Assembly: GCA_964388835.1 (NCBI GenBank)
Contig: CAYMBZ010000033.1
Coordinates: forward strand, 1 to 18,521
DNA: 18,521 nt
Direction of reading: 5' to 3'
Origin: UBA1738 sp964388835
Lineage (GTDB): Bacteria; Bacillota; Clostridia; UBA1381
The position numbers were made by a program, and so were the translations under genes. The notes under the pieces were generated by a model that ran no database searches, was not told where the DNA came from, and worked only from the letters and a program-made list of their open reading frames with translations. This document shows positions 1 to 7,084 of the stretch, piece by piece (position 1 is the first letter of the stretch; the number at the start of each line of letters is the position of its first letter).

Positions 1-36
1 GTTATGGAGAAATCTTCTGAAATGTGTAACACATCA

Positions 37-65
37 TTGACAAACCTACATTTTTCTTTTATATC
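37..65 (+). promoter_or_regulatory. Possible plus-strand promoter at the left edge
   Basis: A perfect -35 box TTGACA (37-42) is followed 17 bases later by TATATC (60-65), four of six -10 consensus bases. A 13-base palindrome ATGTGTAACACAT (22-34) lies just upstream. No gene follows on this strand before the opposing terminator, so it may be chance in AT-rich DNA, or may drive a short RNA ending at the hairpin near 81-129. Confidence 0.25.
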
Positions 66-80
66 TTGCTTTTTTTATAA

Positions 81-129
81 AAAATCACTTTCGCGGTGCA
101 AAAGCTCTTGCACCATAATTGTGTTTTTT
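81..129. terminator. Hairpin with T-runs on both sides, possible bidirectional terminator
   Basis: GGTGCAA (95-101) pairs with TTGCACC (108-114). An outer CAC/GTG pairing (86-88 with 121-123) and A/T runs extend it across an internal loop. Reading either strand, the structure ends in six Ts, so it could stop transcription in both directions. The internal loop makes it weaker than a classic terminator. No gene is supported in 1-218; the short plus-strand frame there has no Shine-Dalgarno support or recognisable sequence. Confidence 0.4.
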
Positions 130-171
130 GTAAAAATTTCGCTTTATACAACGATTTTAAGCCGTTTTTGT

Positions 172-202
172 AAAAATACGGCGACACTTAATGCCGCCGT
201 AT
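172..202 (-). terminator. Intrinsic terminator of the rlmB-ACT-UPF0210 unit
   Basis: Sixteen bases after the UPF0210 stop, the minus strand has ATACGGCG (195-202) pairing perfectly with CGCCGTAT (176-183) across an 11-base loop, followed by TTTT. It is a good factor-independent terminator. Confidence 0.85.
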
Positions 203-218
203 ATTCATATTGATTTTA

Positions 219-1586
219 TTAATTCTTTAGTGCCTGAAGCGGTGCCGGGATTCTGCCCCCGCGTGAAATAAATTCCGCGCTTGAATACTCTTTAACCGGC
301 ATAATCGGGCCGCTGCCCAAAAGTCCGCCGAACTCCACCGTGTCCCCCACCTTTTTGCCAGGTGCCGGAATGATTCGCACCGCGGTTGTTTTGGTATTTA
401 CCATACCAATCGCCGCCTCATCCGCGATTATTGCGGATAAAGTTTCGGCAGAAGTGTCACCCGGTACCGCAATCATATCAAGTCCTACCGAGCACACACA
501 GGTCATTGCTTCTAATTTTTCAAGAGTCAAAAGTCCGCATTTTGCCGCACTTATCATGCCGGCGTCCTCGCTTACAGGGATAAACGCTCCCGAAAGACCG
601 CCTACATGGGAGGATGCCATAACTCCGCCCTTTTTAACCGCGTCGTTTAAAAGCGCAAGTGCCGCTGTTGTGCCATGTGTCCCGCACTTTTCAAGGCCCA
701 TTTCTTCTAAGATATACGCTACGCTGTCACCGATAGCCGGTGTAGGCGCCAAGGACAAATCAACAATGCCGAAAGGCACGCCGAGCCTTTTTGATGCTTC
801 CTGTGCCACAAGCTGTCCCATTCGCGTAATTTTAAACGCCGTTTTTTTGATTGTATCGGCAACCGTATCAAAGGGTTCTCCCTTAACTTTTTCCAGTGCG
901 CACTTAACTACACCGGGGCCGCTCACACCGACATTTATTACACACTCGCCCTCGCCCTCGCCATGAAAAGCGCCCGCCATAAACGGGTTGTCCTCAACAG
1001 CATTTGCAAATATAACAAGTTTTGCACAAGCGAATCCGCCGTTATCCTTTGTAAGCTCCGCGGCGCGCTTAATAATTTTTCCCATCATCGCCACGGCATC
1101 CATATTTATTCCGGCTTTTGTAGTTCCGACATTTACGCTTGAGCATACAATATCGGTTGAAGCCAACGCCTCGGGAATAGATTCGATTAACGCGCGTTCC
1201 CCCTCGGTAAAACCCTTATGCACCAGCGCCGAATATCCTCCGATAAAATTCACGCCCACTTTTTTTGCCGCACTGTCCAAAGCCTTTGCAAGTCTAACAC
1301 AATTTTCGATTGTCTTTTCTTCAAGAACATCAACCAAGCTTGCAATAGGGGTTACCGAAATGCGCTTGTTGATAATCGGAATACCGTATTGCTCTTCAAT
1401 ATCGCAACCGACCTTAACCAAATCCTTTGCATATTCCGTAATTTTTTTATAAACCTTTTCGCATGCTCTGTCGATATTTGGGTCTGCGCAGTTTTTCAAG
1501 GAAATTCCCATTGTTATCGTTCTGATATCCAAGTTTTCCTTGCTTATCATATTTATGGTTTCAAGTATTTCAAATGTATTTAGCAT
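219..1586 (-). CDS. UPF0210 (DUF711) family protein, pyruvate formate-lyase-like fold
   Basis: A 455-residue protein of the UPF0210/DUF711 family. The N-terminal motif LDIRTITMGISL, the glycine-rich AFHGEGEGECVINVGVSGPG (about residues 206-225) and the C-terminal GGLLGSGPIMPV are hallmarks of the family. Structural genomics placed this family near the pyruvate formate-lyase fold, but its reaction is not established. I see no glycyl-radical RVxGY-type motif near the C-terminus, although a Cys-x-Cys pair (C363, C365) is present. The open frame continues 19 codons upstream. I chose the ATG at 1584-1586 because AAGGAG lies 9 bases before it and family members start near this point. It follows the ACT-domain gene by 13 bases, an arrangement common in Firmicutes, so the two products probably act together. 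A strong terminator follows the stop codon. Family assignment is firm; function is unknown. Confidence 0.93.
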   Translation of the reverse strand: MLNTFEILETINMISKENLDIRTITMGISLKNCADPNIDRACEKVYKKITEYAKDLVKVGCDIEEQYGIPIINKRISVTPIASLVDVLEEKTIENCVRLAKALDSAAKKVGVNFIGGYSALVHKGFTEGERALIESIPEALASTDIVCSSVNVGTTKAGINMDAVAMMGKIIKRAAELTKDNGGFACAKLVIFANAVEDNPFMAGAFHGEGEGECVINVGVSGPGVVKCALEKVKGEPFDTVADTIKKTAFKITRMGQLVAQEASKRLGVPFGIVDLSLAPTPAIGDSVAYILEEMGLEKCGTHGTTAALALLNDAVKKGGVMASSHVGGLSGAFIPVSEDAGMISAAKCGLLTLEKLEAMTCVCSVGLDMIAVPGDTSAETLSAIIADEAAIGMVNTKTTAVRIIPAPGKKVGDTVEFGGLLGSGPIMPVKEYSSAEFISRGGRIPAPLQALKN

Positions 1587-1599
1587 AACCCTTGGCTCC

Positions 1600-1863
1600 T
1601 TATATTCTGTGCATTGAATTGAATATATCTTCATTCTGCGCATGAATCCGCAAATTCATTTTCTTTTCGATTTCCGAAAATTCTTCGGAAATATCACTTA
1701 TCTTTGCGCCGTTCATATCCACCAGCATTACCATTGTGAACAAGTCCTGCATAATCGTCTGAGAAATATCCAGAATGTTAATGTTTTTGCGGCACAATAT
1801 TCCGCTTACCTCAGCTATTATACCTACCGCATCTTTTCCTACTACTGTTATTACCGCTCTCAT
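1600..1863 (-). CDS. ACT domain protein, UPF0237 family
   Basis: An 87-residue protein consisting of a single ACT domain. The start MRAVITVVGKDAVGIIAEVS carries the ACT signature GKDxxGIIA (residues 9-17), which resembles the ligand-binding turn of amino-acid-sensing ACT domains. The rest shows the beta-alpha-beta-beta-alpha-beta pattern. The frame extends upstream to a TTG, but the ATG at 1861-1863 is preceded by GGAGGT at short spacing and matches known family starts. It sits between rlmB (24 bases) and the UPF0210 gene (13 bases), so it probably belongs to one transcript. By family precedent it would be a small-molecule-binding regulatory subunit or partner of the UPF0210 protein; that partnership is inferred from conserved neighbourhood, and the ligand is unknown. 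Confidence 0.93.
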   Translation of the reverse strand: MRAVITVVGKDAVGIIAEVSGILCRKNINILDISQTIMQDLFTMVMLVDMNGAKISDISEEFSEIEKKMNLRIHAQNEDIFNSMHRI

Positions 1864-1887
1864 ATTTACCTCCAATTTTAAAATATA

Positions 1888-2619
1888 TCAGCCCTGTCTG
1901 CGCCGAACCACTTCATACATCAAAACAGCAGCCGCCGCCGAAGCATTAAGAGAATTTACGTTCCCGAACATAGGCAATTCAACCAAAAAGTCACATTTTT
2001 CCTTAACGAGGCGAGAAATTCCCTCGCCCTCACTTCCGATAACAAGCGCAATCGCTCCGCTCAAATCGGCTTTATACACCGTTTGACCGCCCGCCTCAGC
2101 GCCTGCAATCCAAAGTCCCCCTTTTTTTAACTTATCTATTGTCTGCGCAATATTAGTAACCTTTGCCACCGGAATATATTCAATCGCACCGGCAGAAGTT
2201 TTTGCAACCGTTTCATTAAGTCCCACACTGCCGCGTTTCGGTATTATAACACCGTCCGCACCGGCACAATTTGCACTTCTTATAATTGAGCCCAAATTAT
2301 GCGGGTCGGTTATTTTGTCAAGAATTATCACAAAAGGTGCATGACCTCGTTTTTTTGCGTTCTCCAAAATATCATTTACTTCCGCATAAGCATGCGCCGC
2401 TGCATAGGCAATTACCCCCTGGTGATTTCCGCCGTCGGAAAGGCTGTCCAGTTTCTGCTTTTCCGCCTCTATCACCGGTATTCCCATAGTTCTTGCCTTT
2501 TTTATGAGAGGACGAAGCGAACCCTCTATCTCGCCCTTTTTCACTATAATTTTATCAATTTCCCGTCCGGCTTTAACAGCCTCCGCAACAGGATTTCTGC
2601 CTATGATTTTATCACTCAT
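1888..2619 (-). CDS. rlmB: 23S rRNA (guanosine-2'-O-)-methyltransferase RlmB (TrmH/SpoU family)
   Basis: A 243-residue SpoU/TrmH-family 2'-O-methyltransferase. The N-terminal substrate-binding domain begins IIGRNPVAEAVKAGR (about residues 5-75). The C-terminal SPOUT knot domain has all three motifs: DKITDPHNLGSIIRSA (101-116, with N108 and R114), IGSEGEGIS (194-202) and LPMFGNVNSLNASAAA (215-230). RlmB uses S-adenosylmethionine to methylate G2251 (E. coli numbering) in the peptidyl-transferase loop of 23S rRNA. Length and motif spacing fit RlmB better than TrmL or TrmH, but the exact target nucleotide is inferred. GAGGT precedes the ATG. It follows lysC after a hairpin and leads into the ACT/UPF0210 pair. 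I see no clear promoter of its own. Confidence 0.9.
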   Translation of the reverse strand: MSDKIIGRNPVAEAVKAGREIDKIIVKKGEIEGSLRPLIKKARTMGIPVIEAEKQKLDSLSDGGNHQGVIAYAAAHAYAEVNDILENAKKRGHAPFVIILDKITDPHNLGSIIRSANCAGADGVIIPKRGSVGLNETVAKTSAGAIEYIPVAKVTNIAQTIDKLKKGGLWIAGAEAGGQTVYKADLSGAIALVIGSEGEGISRLVKEKCDFLVELPMFGNVNSLNASAAAAVLMYEVVRRRQG

Positions 2620-2644
2620 CTTATTTACCTCGTATGCATTTTTA

Positions 2645-2683
2645 AACTAAAATAAAGGGCTCATCTTACCGATACGCCCTTTA
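2645..2683 (-). terminator. Terminator-like hairpin after lysC
   Basis: On the minus strand TAAAGGGC (2676-2683) pairs perfectly with GCCCTTTA (2653-2660) around a 15-base loop, six bases after the lysC stop, followed by TTTTAGTTT. The U-tract is interrupted, so termination before rlmB may be incomplete. No independent rlmB promoter is evident. Confidence 0.55.
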
Positions 2684-2688
2684 AACTT

Positions 2689-3897
2689 TTAGTCCAACAA
2701 GAATTTGTCATGTATTGCATTAACCGCACGCTCGGCATTCTTCTGTTCAACCAAAACCGAAATTTTAATTTCCGACGTAGCGATCATACTTATATTGATG
2801 TGTGCATTGTAAAGAGCCTCGAACATTTTTGTAGCAACTCCGGCATTGTTTACCATTCCGGCTCCCACTATCGAAACCTTTGAAACATCCTTTGTGTACT
2901 TAACGTCCTGTGCGCCGATTGTTTCTTTATTTTCTTCTATAATTTCAAGTGTTCTTTCAAGGTCACCTTCCTTTACAGTGAAACTAATATCCTTTCTTCC
3001 GTTATTTCCGATAGATTGCAGAATAAGGTCAACACCGATGTCCTCTTTGGAAATCATCGCAAAAACAGTAAATGCCTTGCCAGGTACATCCTCAACATTG
3101 CAGAGAGAAATTCTCGCAACATCGTTATCTCTTGTAACACCTCTTACCAACATCTTTTCCACTTTATTTACCCCCTTAACAAATGTACCTTCATTTTTAT
3201 TCAGGCTTGACTTAACCGCAAGCTTAACATTATATTTTTTAGCCATCTCAACCGAACGATTATGCAGAACATTTGCACCCAATGATGCAAGTTCCAGCAT
3301 TTCATCATAAGAAATATCATCCAGTTTCTTAGCATTTTCAACAAATCTCGGGTCCGCGGTATAAACGCCGTCAACATCGGTGTAAATCTCGCAGATATCC
3401 GCACCGAGCGAAGCCGCAAGTGCAACAGCGGATGTATCGCTTCCGCCTCTGCCGAGAGTTGTGATATCATCATATTTGTTAAGTCCCTGGAATCCGGCAA
3501 CTATAACAATTTTTCTCTTATCCAGCTCATTTTTCAATCTCTCGGTATCGATTCTGCTTATCCTTGCATTTGAATAATTGGAATCGGTTTTAAATCCTGC
3601 CTGCCAGCCTGTTAATGATATAACAGGTCTGCCTATCTTTTCTATTGCCATTGCCAAAAGCGAAATTGAAATCTGTTCGCCCGTTGCCAAAAGCATATCC
3701 ATTTCTCTCTTTGAGGCATTCGGATTAATTTCCTTTGCCTTTTCAATCAAGTCATCCGTCGTATCCCCCTGCGCCGAAACCGCCACAACAACATTGTTTC
3801 CGGCATCATATGCCTCCACAATGCGGTTTGCTACATTCATAACGCGCTCAGCATCTCTCACGGATGAACCGCCGTATTTTTGAACTATCAATCCCAT
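2689..3897 (-). CDS. lysC: Aspartate kinase (monofunctional, with two ACT domains)
   Basis: A 402-residue aspartokinase that phosphorylates aspartate in the first step of lysine, threonine and methionine synthesis. The kinase domain begins with KYGGSSV (7-13) and includes the active-site segment TLGRGGSDTSAVAL (147-160) and the YTDVDGVYTADPR loop. The C-terminal 140 residues form tandem ACT domains, with VPGKAFTVF and the SEIKISVLVE strand typical of allosteric effector sites. Family members are inhibited by lysine, by threonine or by both together; I cannot tell which from sequence. Location next to hom and thrB makes threonine involvement plausible. It lies 50 bases downstream of thrB with its own Shine-Dalgarno sequence (AGGTAGG), and a terminator-like hairpin follows. 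Confidence 0.96.
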   Translation of the reverse strand: MGLIVQKYGGSSVRDAERVMNVANRIVEAYDAGNNVVVAVSAQGDTTDDLIEKAKEINPNASKREMDMLLATGEQISISLLAMAIEKIGRPVISLTGWQAGFKTDSNYSNARISRIDTERLKNELDKRKIVIVAGFQGLNKYDDITTLGRGGSDTSAVALAASLGADICEIYTDVDGVYTADPRFVENAKKLDDISYDEMLELASLGANVLHNRSVEMAKKYNVKLAVKSSLNKNEGTFVKGVNKVEKMLVRGVTRDNDVARISLCNVEDVPGKAFTVFAMISKEDIGVDLILQSIGNNGRKDISFTVKEGDLERTLEIIEENKETIGAQDVKYTKDVSKVSIVGAGMVNNAGVATKMFEALYNAHINISMIATSEIKISVLVEQKNAERAVNAIHDKFLLD

Positions 3898-3947
3898 TTT
3901 ATATAAACCTACCTTTCAACGAGCAATCAATGCCCTTGTATTCAAAA

Positions 3948-4841
3948 TTAATATTCCTTAAGAATTGCCCCCACATTGTCAATCGGGAGCACTCTAACAC
4001 TCCAGCTTTCGCCATATTCTGCCAAAAACTGCGACATTTCCCGGCGAAACTCCGTATATCTGTCGGTGATAAGCGAAACCATTGTGGGTCCGGAGCCGCT
4101 CAAATAGGTTGCTTTTGCACCAAATTCATAGCTTTTTTCCATAATTTCATCAAAATGCGGAATATTGCTTTTTCTGTAATCTTGATGAAGTCTGTCTTTC
4201 ACCGCATACCTTAAGTCATCATATTTTTCATTTACGAGCAGTGATGTCAAAAGCGCGGCTCTTGATATATTATATGACGCATCCTTAAGAGGTACCTCCT
4301 CGGGAAGTGTTGTTCTCGACATTTTTGTTGAAAGAAAAAAATCCGGAATAACAACCGCCGCCTTAAGCCTTGGGCTCAGCTTGTTACTTTGATATATCGT
4401 TTTTCCGCTTTCCGCTACGGCAGTACAAAATCCGCCGAACATCGCCGGTGCAACATTATCCGGGTGACCCTCCAACTCCGCCGCAAGGTCCAAAATTCTG
4501 CTGTAGCTAAGTTTTCTCCCGGAAATAACATTTGCGGCAAGCATGCCTCCTATAATGCACGCACTGCTGCTTCCCATACCGCGTGTTACGGGGATATCGC
4601 TGTTCTGTATTATTTTAATTCCCTTTTTTTCATATCCGACTTCATCAAAGACACTGCACATAGCCCTGTAAACAAGATTTTTTTCACCTGTTGGGATAAA
4701 ATCCTTTGAATTGTTGTAAACCGTAATTCCGTTTTCGATTTCCGCAATTCTCAGAGTATTGTAAAGTCCCAGGGCTATTCCGAGCGAATCAAAACCTGCT
4801 CCCATGTTTGCGCTTGTAGCCGGTACTCTGACGTATATCAT
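3948..4841 (-). CDS. thrB: Homoserine kinase
   Basis: A 297-residue GHMP-family kinase that makes O-phosphohomoserine from homoserine and ATP. The N-terminus reads VPATSANMGAGFDSLGIAL (6-24). The phosphate-binding GHMP motif PVTRGMGSSSA lies at 84-94. The C-terminal segment GAKATYLSGSGPTMVSL is the usual GHMP C-terminal glycine motif. Its ATG overlaps the hom stop codon by one base (TAATG at 4839-4843), so the two genes are probably translationally coupled. Threonine synthase, which uses the product, is not in the window. Confidence 0.96.
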   Translation of the reverse strand: MIYVRVPATSANMGAGFDSLGIALGLYNTLRIAEIENGITVYNNSKDFIPTGEKNLVYRAMCSVFDEVGYEKKGIKIIQNSDIPVTRGMGSSSACIIGGMLAANVISGRKLSYSRILDLAAELEGHPDNVAPAMFGGFCTAVAESGKTIYQSNKLSPRLKAAVVIPDFFLSTKMSRTTLPEEVPLKDASYNISRAALLTSLLVNEKYDDLRYAVKDRLHQDYRKSNIPHFDEIMEKSYEFGAKATYLSGSGPTMVSLITDRYTEFRREMSQFLAEYGESWSVRVLPIDNVGAILKEY

Positions 4842-6040
4842 TATGCCTCCAACACTCTTATAAAGCTCATGCTTGTTCCCTCAATTTTTTGAACAAACTC
4901 GCCCTCGGTCATTTCATTTGTTATAAACACAAGCTCGCCGTCTTTTTCTCCGGTCTTTATCTCCACCTCTCCGAAAAGTTCCGAAATGCACTTTTTATCC
5001 TCACTGCATCTTACAAAATACTTTGATTTACTCTTTGCAATATCAAGCATGTAATTTTCTTTTGACGGCTTCCATTCCAAATATGCTTTATTTGCGTTAA
5101 TATGTCTTACCGACTCAATCACATCAGCAACCACGGCGCTTGCTGTCGGGAACTTGCCGGCGCCTCTGCCGTAAAACATTGATGTTCCGAGATAATTTCC
5201 TTTAACCACAATCGCATTAAACACATCGTCAACGCCCGCAAGTGGATAATTTTTTGATACCAGCATCGGCGAAACTCTTGCAAAAAGCACATCATCTGCC
5301 ATTTCGGCATATCCGATAAGCTTAATAACACATCCGAATTTCTCCGCACCCTTAACATCATCAAGGGTTATTTCCGTAATTCCCTCTGTCACAATATCCT
5401 TATAGTCAACATATTCTCCCCATGCAAGAGATGAAAGAATTGCAAGCTTTCTGCATGCATCGTGACCCTCAACGTCTGCAGCCGGATTGCGCTCGGCATA
5501 TCCTTTCTGCTGTGCATCTTTAAGAGCATCTTCAAAATCTTTGTTTTTGGTAATCATCTCGGTGAGAATAAAGTTTGTTGTACCGTTTAAAATCCCGATA
5601 ATCTTCTCTATCCTGTTGGACATAAGGCTCGAACACATCGGCTGTATAATCGGTATACCACCGCCTACGCTTGCCTCAAACAGGTAATTTACATTTTTAT
5701 CCTTCGCGATTGCCAAAAGCTCGGGACCGTAAGTCGCAACCAGCTCCTTGTTGGATGTAACCACATTCTTTCCCGCTTCCAAAAGAGCCTTGGTAAACTC
5801 ATATGCCGGATGAAGTCCGCCCATTGCCTCCACTGTGCAGTACACCTCATCATCAGTTAAAATATCGTTAAAATCCTTTGTAAAAAGCTCTTTTTCCGGA
5901 TGTTCCGGGAAATCTCTTATATCCAGGATATACTTAACCCCAATCGGGTTTAATGCTTCCTTTTCAAAGCTGTTTTCTTTGATTATCTCATACACGCCGC
6001 TTCCGACAGTACCGTAACCCATAATTGCGACCTTTACCAT
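4841..6040 (-). CDS. hom: Homoserine dehydrogenase
   Basis: A 399-residue homoserine dehydrogenase, which reduces aspartate semialdehyde to homoserine with NAD(P)H. The Rossmann motif GYGTVGSG is at 8-15, TSNKEL with the cofactor-side lysine at 95-100, EASVGGGIP at 122-130, and NPAADVEGHDACRKLAIL (185-202), with the expected catalytic D194 and K198. The last 60 residues look like a short C-terminal ACT-type regulatory domain. The frame continues to a TTG six bases upstream. The ATG at 6038-6040 is preferred because GGAGG lies 8 bases before it. It is the first gene of a hom-thrB-lysC unit and has a strong promoter about 35 bases upstream of the start. Confidence 0.96.
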   Translation of the reverse strand: MVKVAIMGYGTVGSGVYEIIKENSFEKEALNPIGVKYILDIRDFPEHPEKELFTKDFNDILTDDEVYCTVEAMGGLHPAYEFTKALLEAGKNVVTSNKELVATYGPELLAIAKDKNVNYLFEASVGGGIPIIQPMCSSLMSNRIEKIIGILNGTTNFILTEMITKNKDFEDALKDAQQKGYAERNPAADVEGHDACRKLAILSSLAWGEYVDYKDIVTEGITEITLDDVKGAEKFGCVIKLIGYAEMADDVLFARVSPMLVSKNYPLAGVDDVFNAIVVKGNYLGTSMFYGRGAGKFPTASAVVADVIESVRHINANKAYLEWKPSKENYMLDIAKSKSKYFVRCSEDKKCISELFGEVEIKTGEKDGELVFITNEMTEGEFVQKIEGTSMSFIRVLEA

Positions 6041-6072
6041 GTACAAATCCTCCCGACAATAAATTAGTAATT

Positions 6073-6101
6073 ATTTTATCACATTTTGCTGTTAAAGTCA
6101 A
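6073..6101 (-). promoter_or_regulatory. Sigma-A-type promoter for hom-thrB-lysC
   Basis: On the minus strand the -35 box TTGACT (6096-6101) and the -10 box TAAAAT (6073-6078) are separated by exactly 17 bases. The start site would fall near 6066, giving a leader of roughly 25 bases. That leaves no room for a T-box or attenuator, so any control must act at the promoter or on the enzymes. Confidence 0.8.
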
Positions 6102-6127
6102 TATTTTGTAATGACATATTGCTATTA

Positions 6128-7042
6128 TTAATCATTTGCAAACAGCGCTCCCGCAAAGCTTTCGGCATCAAATTCCTGTAAGTCCTCGATTTTTTCGCCG
6201 ACACCGATAAATTTAACCGGAATGTTCTGTTCCTTCGAAACGGATACCACCACTCCGCCTTTTGCTGTACCATCAAGCTTGGTAAGGATAATACCGGTTA
6301 TATCCGCCGCTTCCGCAAACAGCTTCGCTTGCGACAATGCATTTTGACCTGTTGAAGCATCCAATACAATCATAATTTCCTTATCCGCCTCCGGAAGCTC
6401 TCGCTCTATCACGCGTCCAATTTTGTTAAGCTCAGCCATAAGGTTTGCCTTATTGTGAAGTCTGCCCGCCGTATCGCATATCAAAATATCCGCATTTCTT
6501 GCCGCTGCCGCGCGGCATGCATCGAAAACAACCGATGCAGGGTCAGAATTTTCATTATGCTTTATAATATCACAACCGCTTCTTTTCGCCCACACGTCAA
6601 GCTGATCAATCGCCGCCGCACGAAATGTGTCCGCCGCCGCCAAAATAACGCGCTTGCCCTGAGATTTGTAAAAGGAAGCCAGCTTACCTATCGTGGTGGT
6701 TTTTCCCACACCGTTTACACCTATCACAAGTATAACCGACGGTTTTGTATTAAGCTTCATCGTGCAATCATTCCGACAAAGAATATCACCGATTACGCAT
6801 TTAAGTTCACTTTTCACATCCTCCGCATCCGAAATATGCTTTTTCTTTACGGTATCGCGCAGAGTTTCTATTATATATTCCGCGGTTTCAACGCCCAAAT
6901 CCGCCATTATAAGGGCTTCCTCAAGCTCCTCGAAAAACTCCTCATCTACCTTTACAAACACCTTAAAGACGTTATTCACCTTTGCGGAAAATGATTCTCG
7001 TGTTTTTCCGAGTCCGCTTTTTAATCTGTCAAAAAATCCCAT
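6128..7042 (-). CDS. ftsY: Signal recognition particle receptor FtsY
   Basis: A 304-residue SRP-type GTPase that docks ribosome-bound signal recognition particle at the membrane. The N domain (1-90) is followed by the GTPase elements GVNGVGKTTT (108-117), DTFRAAAIDQL (138-148), DTAGR (190-194) and TKLDG (254-258). The closing GVGEKIEDLQEFD (280-292) is the conserved SRP-GTPase C-terminus. There is no long acidic A domain; the protein starts directly with the short amphipathic MGFFDRLKSGLGKTRES, as in other compact Gram-positive FtsY proteins. AAGGA precedes the ATG. It lies 42 bases after smc, the standard Firmicutes order. Confidence 0.97.
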   Translation of the reverse strand: MGFFDRLKSGLGKTRESFSAKVNNVFKVFVKVDEEFFEELEEALIMADLGVETAEYIIETLRDTVKKKHISDAEDVKSELKCVIGDILCRNDCTMKLNTKPSVILVIGVNGVGKTTTIGKLASFYKSQGKRVILAAADTFRAAAIDQLDVWAKRSGCDIIKHNENSDPASVVFDACRAAAARNADILICDTAGRLHNKANLMAELNKIGRVIERELPEADKEIMIVLDASTGQNALSQAKLFAEAADITGIILTKLDGTAKGGVVVSVSKEQNIPVKFIGVGEKIEDLQEFDAESFAGALFAND

Positions 7043-7084
7043 GTTTATTTCCTTTCCGCGCTTTTAAGGAATATCCGTTAAAAG

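Noticed and set aside
4..213. 69-codon plus-strand frame at the left edge
   Set aside because: Runs through both terminator hairpins, has low-complexity composition and no ribosome binding site.
340..966. Long plus-strand open frame opposite the UPF0210 gene
   Set aside because: It mirrors a well-conserved minus-strand gene, has no recognisable motifs, and arises from the codon bias of that gene.
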